Shown: positions 29,559 through 32,668 of the stretch, in pieces
How positions within the stretch are numbered: position 1 is the stretch's first letter
Layout of the letters: every line of letters starts with the position of its first letter
NCBI GenBank assembly: GCA_964358485.1
Contig: CAYHPY010000036.1
Span: 1-32,668 of the forward strand
Direction of reading: 5' to 3'
Length of the DNA stretch: 32,668 bases
From: CAYHPY01 sp964358485
GTDB lineage: Bacteria > Elusimicrobiota > Elusimicrobia > UBA1565 > UBA9628
Program-made: the position numbers and the translations under genes
The notes under the pieces: generated by a model
Database searches by the model: none
The model's input: only the letters and a program-made list of their open reading frames with translations
Told to the model about the DNA's origin: nothing

Positions 29559-32288
29559 TTACTGTCCCGCTTTGGGCTCCCCGTCCAACGGGACGGTCTC
29601 CCAGATTTGCCACGGCTGAGTCGTGTTGGCCCCGGCTTTGTTCCAACGCATCCCCGCCGGCGAATTATTCACCTTCTCCAGGACCGTTTTTTCGTCCCGG
29701 GCCTTGTCCACGCTCGCCTTCAGATCCTTCGCATTCTGATTGAGCCCGTCGGTCGCGGTTTTGGCCTCCTGCTCGGCCTGAGCTTTTTGGGTGGCGTCGC
29801 CGCTGAAGGAACTCGGGAGCTTGGTCTTGCTGACGTTGGTTTTCGCCCAATCCGCCAAGTCCTCCGCCGAACTCGCTCCCGTCGGCTTCGCCTGCCCCTT
29901 GTTGATCAAGCCGTCGGCCGTCTTAAAGGCCTGAGGCACATGCGTCGAATGCGCCTCGTCGATGGCTTTCTTGGCGGTCTTGATCCGGGTCATGAACTCC
30001 ACATTCTGCTTGTGGCTGAAGCCATCCCCATTGAGCAGTTTATTGCGGAAGTCCACCACGTCCGAGCTCCAATCCTCGAGGCGCTTGGCGGTGCCCGCGT
30101 CGGCGGTGGAATCCTTGCCGACCAACGCCTTGTAGCGGACGACGGCGCCGGTGACCGTGTCTCCATTATCCTTCTCCAGAAGGGCGCCCGCCTTGGTGAC
30201 ATAGTCGTCGGCGTCCTTGATCAGGCCCGACGCCGCGTCCTGCCCGAGGGGAGCCCCGGCCGCTTCCAGGAGGGCCTTGGCCGCATCCATCTTCTTCTGA
30301 TAGCCGCCTCCCCCGTCCACGCCGTTGGTGATGATTTCATTGGCCTTGTTGATCGTAGGATCAAAGGCCTTCGGGGCCAAGGCGATCGCCTGGTCCCGCC
30401 CCGCGTCGGATTTCTTGGCCAACTCGTCCGTCAGCGTCTTGGCCGCCTGCTCCACGCCGTTGATGGCCGAGTCCTTTTTCTCGGGAGGATTGGCGTTGGC
30501 GCCCGCGCTCACCACGTTGAGGGCGCTCTTGGTCAGCATGAGCGCCTCCTGAACGGTCTTGGCGGCGCCGGATTTCCCGGCCAATTTTTCCCGGATGTCG
30601 TCCATCATCACGGTCGCGTTGGTCCCATTGGACGGAACGGCGGGGTCCTTGCCGCAGGCCGGAGCGATGTCCTTTCCGTACAGGTAGGTATTGGCCCCGT
30701 TCATGTTCGCGATCAAGGACTTCAGGCCCTGACGGACCTGGTTGACCTCGACCGGAATCCCTCCGGCGACGGCCGCGCCGCCGCCCCCGGAAGGCGCGGC
30801 GGGATCCTTAAGAATTTCGGCGCAGATGCCGGCGATGTCGAGCCCGCTGCGGGCGCCCTTGATTCCGCCGACACCCGGGACGTCCACCACGGCGGGCTTG
30901 GTTTCCGGCTTAGGCGTCGCGTCGGTCGTGCTTCCGTCGGACTTCCAACAGCCCGCGCCGACCTTCAAGTTCTCCTGGCCTCCACCGGGGCCGCGGTAGA
31001 TGTCCTTCTTGACGTCGATGCAGAACTCGGCCGAGGAATCGTCCTTGCCCACGCCGCCGCCGCCGCATGGCTTGACCTTGCCGGCCGGGATGGGGAACAC
31101 CCCTTTATCGATGATGGTTCCGCAGAGAAAGGTCTTGGCCTTCTCATGGCCGTCCCCGGTCAAAAAGTCCGCGAACATCTTGGACACGGGCTCGGCGATG
31201 CCCTTGGTCATGAAGGTCTCGAACATCTTCTCCTTCATGTTGGGCCACATCATGGCCTTCTTCTTCTTGAGCTCCCAGTCCAGCTCGAGCTGTTTCATCG
31301 CGTTTTCCTTGGCGATGAGGAACTCCAGGGACTCGCCCTGCTGTTTGGAGCTCTTATCCTGGTTGCCACCGGGGGCCTTGTCGCCGCCGCCCTGGGCGCC
31401 GCCGCCGCCGCCGCCGTCGGCCCCGCCGCCGGGCAGGGCCTGGGAGGCCGCCGCCGCGGTGTCGAGGTTGGAGGCCGCGGAACCGCCGCGGTTCATTTCG
31501 CCGGCCGCTCCGGCGGCCGCCTTCTTCAGAGCTTCAAGCCCGCCGGTGTTCGGCCCGCTGCCGCGCGCGGCGGCCACGCCCTTGTAGCCGGGAGACGCGC
31601 CGACCTTCTGAAGGGAGTTGCTGCCCGCCGCGGTATTGGGCACGCCGCTGGCCGAGATCGCGGGCAGGGAATAGCCACCCCCGCCGCCGCCCGAGACCGC
31701 CCCCAGGCCGCGCAAACCGCCTTGCAGGGGAATCTTCGGCACGGGCAGGCTGGCCGCTTTCACGGCCTCCTTGGCGCCGCGGCCGGCCGCGTTGGCCAGG
31801 GCGTCCTTCCAGTCCCCGCCCGAGGCTTTCGCCGGGCTTGCGGATTGGGGCGGCGCCTGGGGCGCGGTGACCGGCTGGGGCGTGGATTGCCCGGGGCCCA
31901 TGATCAGGGCGCTGGGGTCGCGCACGTTCAATGGAGTGATGACGTCCGAGCCGCCCCCGCCCAGGAGGCTGCCCGGGGCCAGGCCGCTGACCCCTCCTTC
32001 ATAAGGAGACTGCCCGGTGCCGAAGCCCGCGGCGTCGCCGCGGATGTTCCAGCCTTCTTTAAAAGCGCCCTGCTCGGCGCTGTCGGGGCTCATCATGAAA
32101 TGCTCGGCCAACGGAGCCATGAAGAGGGTCCCCAGACCGGCGAAGATGAAGGCGAGATCCTTCTTCTTGAACTGCTTGAGCCGGTCCACGAAGGAGAGAC
32201 CGCCCCCGGCCAGCCCCTTGATCTTGAGCATGGGCTGTTTGCCGGAATCCTTCAGGGTGGGAATCTCGGGCTTTTTAAAAGGTTCCAT
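29559..32288 (-). CDS. Membrane-anchored Gly/Ala-rich protein of unknown function
   Basis: 909 aa. A basic, Lys/Pro-rich N-terminus (1-44) precedes one transmembrane segment (~45-61, LAFIFAGLGTLFMAPL), so the remainder is probably outside the cytoplasm. Residues ~65-310 are Gly/Ala/Pro/Ser-rich and include a poly-Gly block (~283-306). A central region (~385-550) carries six cysteines (TFLCGT, VKPCGG, EFCIDV, GAGCWK, GICAEI, PACGKD), likely disulfide-bonded. Residues ~560-870 are helical and Lys/Asp/Ala-rich. No catalytic motif is recognised. AGGAG at 32301-32297 gives ideal spacing to ATG 32288. It is 25 bases after the Cys-rich partial gene and almost certainly co-transcribed with it; a strong terminator follows. 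A structural or scaffold-like envelope role is plausible but unproven. Confidence 0.8.
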   Translation of the reverse strand: MEPFKKPEIPTLKDSGKQPMLKIKGLAGGGLSFVDRLKQFKKKDLAFIFAGLGTLFMAPLAEHFMMSPDSAEQGAFKEGWNIRGDAAGFGTGQSPYEGGVSGLAPGSLLGGGGSDVITPLNVRDPSALIMGPGQSTPQPVTAPQAPPQSASPAKASGGDWKDALANAAGRGAKEAVKAASLPVPKIPLQGGLRGLGAVSGGGGGGYSLPAISASGVPNTAAGSNSLQKVGASPGYKGVAAARGSGPNTGGLEALKKAAAGAAGEMNRGGSAASNLDTAAAASQALPGGGADGGGGGGAQGGGDKAPGGNQDKSSKQQGESLEFLIAKENAMKQLELDWELKKKKAMMWPNMKEKMFETFMTKGIAEPVSKMFADFLTGDGHEKAKTFLCGTIIDKGVFPIPAGKVKPCGGGGVGKDDSSAEFCIDVKKDIYRGPGGGQENLKVGAGCWKSDGSTTDATPKPETKPAVVDVPGVGGIKGARSGLDIAGICAEILKDPAAPSGGGGAAVAGGIPVEVNQVRQGLKSLIANMNGANTYLYGKDIAPACGKDPAVPSNGTNATVMMDDIREKLAGKSGAAKTVQEALMLTKSALNVVSAGANANPPEKKDSAINGVEQAAKTLTDELAKKSDAGRDQAIALAPKAFDPTINKANEIITNGVDGGGGYQKKMDAAKALLEAAGAPLGQDAASGLIKDADDYVTKAGALLEKDNGDTVTGAVVRYKALVGKDSTADAGTAKRLEDWSSDVVDFRNKLLNGDGFSHKQNVEFMTRIKTAKKAIDEAHSTHVPQAFKTADGLINKGQAKPTGASSAEDLADWAKTNVSKTKLPSSFSGDATQKAQAEQEAKTATDGLNQNAKDLKASVDKARDEKTVLEKVNNSPAGMRWNKAGANTTQPWQIWETVPLDGEPKAGQ
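31398..31415. repeat. In-frame GCC trinucleotide tract (poly-Gly)
   Basis: Six consecutive GCC units on the plus strand read as GGC glycine codons in the 909-aa gene. More GCC-rich blocks flank it. Slippage would change Gly number without a frameshift. Confidence 0.6.
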
Positions 32289-32296
32289 GATCTATT

Positions 32297-32301
32297 CTCC
32301 T
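32297..32301 (-). promoter_or_regulatory. Shine-Dalgarno of the 909-aa gene
   Basis: AGGAG on the minus strand, 8 nt before ATG 32288. It fixes the start and contrasts with the many Shine-Dalgarno-less starts in the window. Confidence 0.7.
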
Positions 32302-32313
32302 TAAATCTTCACC

Positions 32314-32668
32314 TTAACGGCTGCAATCCGCCGGCTCGCAATTTCCGCCACACTCCTGCGCCTGCAGGCACGAATAATTGTTCAGGGAGTTGCAGGTGGC
32401 CTGAAACTTGCACCGCAACACGCTGCACGGGCAGTAATACTGCTCCCAATACGCCTCGAACCAACAACCGTTGCAAACATTGTTGCAGTCCGTCCCCTCG
32501 CCCCAATAGCAGCGGATGGTGCGGCAATCGCGGCGCTGGCGCTCCCCGCCGAGATGGCTGATCTCCTGCGAAAGGGTGTTGATCGTTTTCCCGTATTTGT
32601 CGCGGGCCTCGGCGCAGCGCATCTGGGCCGCGATGGCCGCGTCGGCCTGGGCCTGGGCGCTGCCGCCC
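32314..32668 (-). CDS. Cysteine-rich protein, 5' end beyond the window (partial)
   Basis: The frame is open to the window edge, so the true start is probably outside; an internal ATG at 32622 would give 102 aa. The visible N-terminal part is Ala/Gln-rich helix (AQAQADAAIAAQMRCAEARDKY). The last ~75 residues are packed with cysteines. From the internal ATG there are 14, in patterns such as DCNNVCNGCW, YYCPC and ECGGNC, with several Tyr and Trp. This suggests a small disulfide-rich or metal-binding extracytoplasmic domain. I recognise no family. It lies 25 bases upstream of the 909-aa gene on the same strand. Without the N-terminus a signal peptide or pilin-like leader cannot be confirmed. Confidence 0.65.
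   Translation of the reverse strand, partial: GGSAQAQADAAIAAQMRCAEARDKYGKTINTLSQEISHLGGERQRRDCRTIRCYWGEGTDCNNVCNGCWFEAYWEQYYCPCSVLRCKFQATCNSLNNYSCLQAQECGGNCEPADCSR

Noticed and set aside
31380..31440. GCC-rich tract as a phase-variation switch
   Set aside because: The units are triplets and stay in frame, so length changes would only alter poly-Gly length, not switch expression.

Overview
The window is high-GC, densely packed bacterial chromosome of about 33 kb. It holds 18 intact protein genes and one gene cut by the right edge. I see no rRNA, tRNA, CRISPR array or complete insertion sequence. The gene mix is a Ycf46-type ATPase, a RAYT-like transposase, an HNH protein with an N-terminal helical domain, a saccharopine-type lysine module, and very large secreted or membrane proteins. 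Together these suggest a Gram-negative, environmental, poorly cultured lineage; Elusimicrobiota is my best guess, but that rests on general impression and not on a marker gene. Many start codons lack a Shine-Dalgarno sequence and instead sit 5-10 nt behind a -10-like hexamer, which suggests frequent leaderless transcription.

Layout, left to right. (1) 81-2077: an HNH protein (+) converges on a REP-associated-type transposase (-) whose HUH histidines are replaced. (2) 2124-5112 (-): a three-gene, translationally coupled operon encoding a Ycf46-like AAA+ ATPase, a zinc-ribbon tail-anchored protein with an internal repeat, and a macro-domain hydrolase. (3) 5153-8519 (+): a coupled operon encoding a Rieske oxygenase, a Lys1-type saccharopine dehydrogenase and a Lys9-type saccharopine reductase. 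(4) 8582-10841 (-): RNase R followed by a cold-shock protein that has its own promoter, leader hairpin and terminator. (5) 10880-15151 (+): MoxR ATPase, DUF58 protein and TgpA-like transglutaminase, a typical envelope-associated operon. (6) 15129-18289 (-): a GT-C glycosyltransferase and an O-antigen ligase/polymerase-like protein with C-terminal TPRs. (7) 18523-19059 (+): a REC-only response regulator. (8) 19056-32668 (-): giant envelope genes.

The right-hand 13 kb is the most unusual part. It contains, in transcription order, a cysteine-rich protein (partial), a membrane-anchored Gly-rich 909-aa protein, a secreted 904-aa protein, and a 2479-aa protein. The last begins with a signal peptide or anchor yet carries a recognisable SecA-like DEAD motor. 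That motor is split by roughly 400 residues of coiled coil where SecA has its preprotein cross-linking domain. The 904-aa and 2479-aa genes are each preceded by a clear hairpin terminator, then a cluster of small hairpins sharing a TATAGG-type motif, then a promoter. I treat this group as a candidate undescribed envelope system. Its function is not known and I do not assign one.
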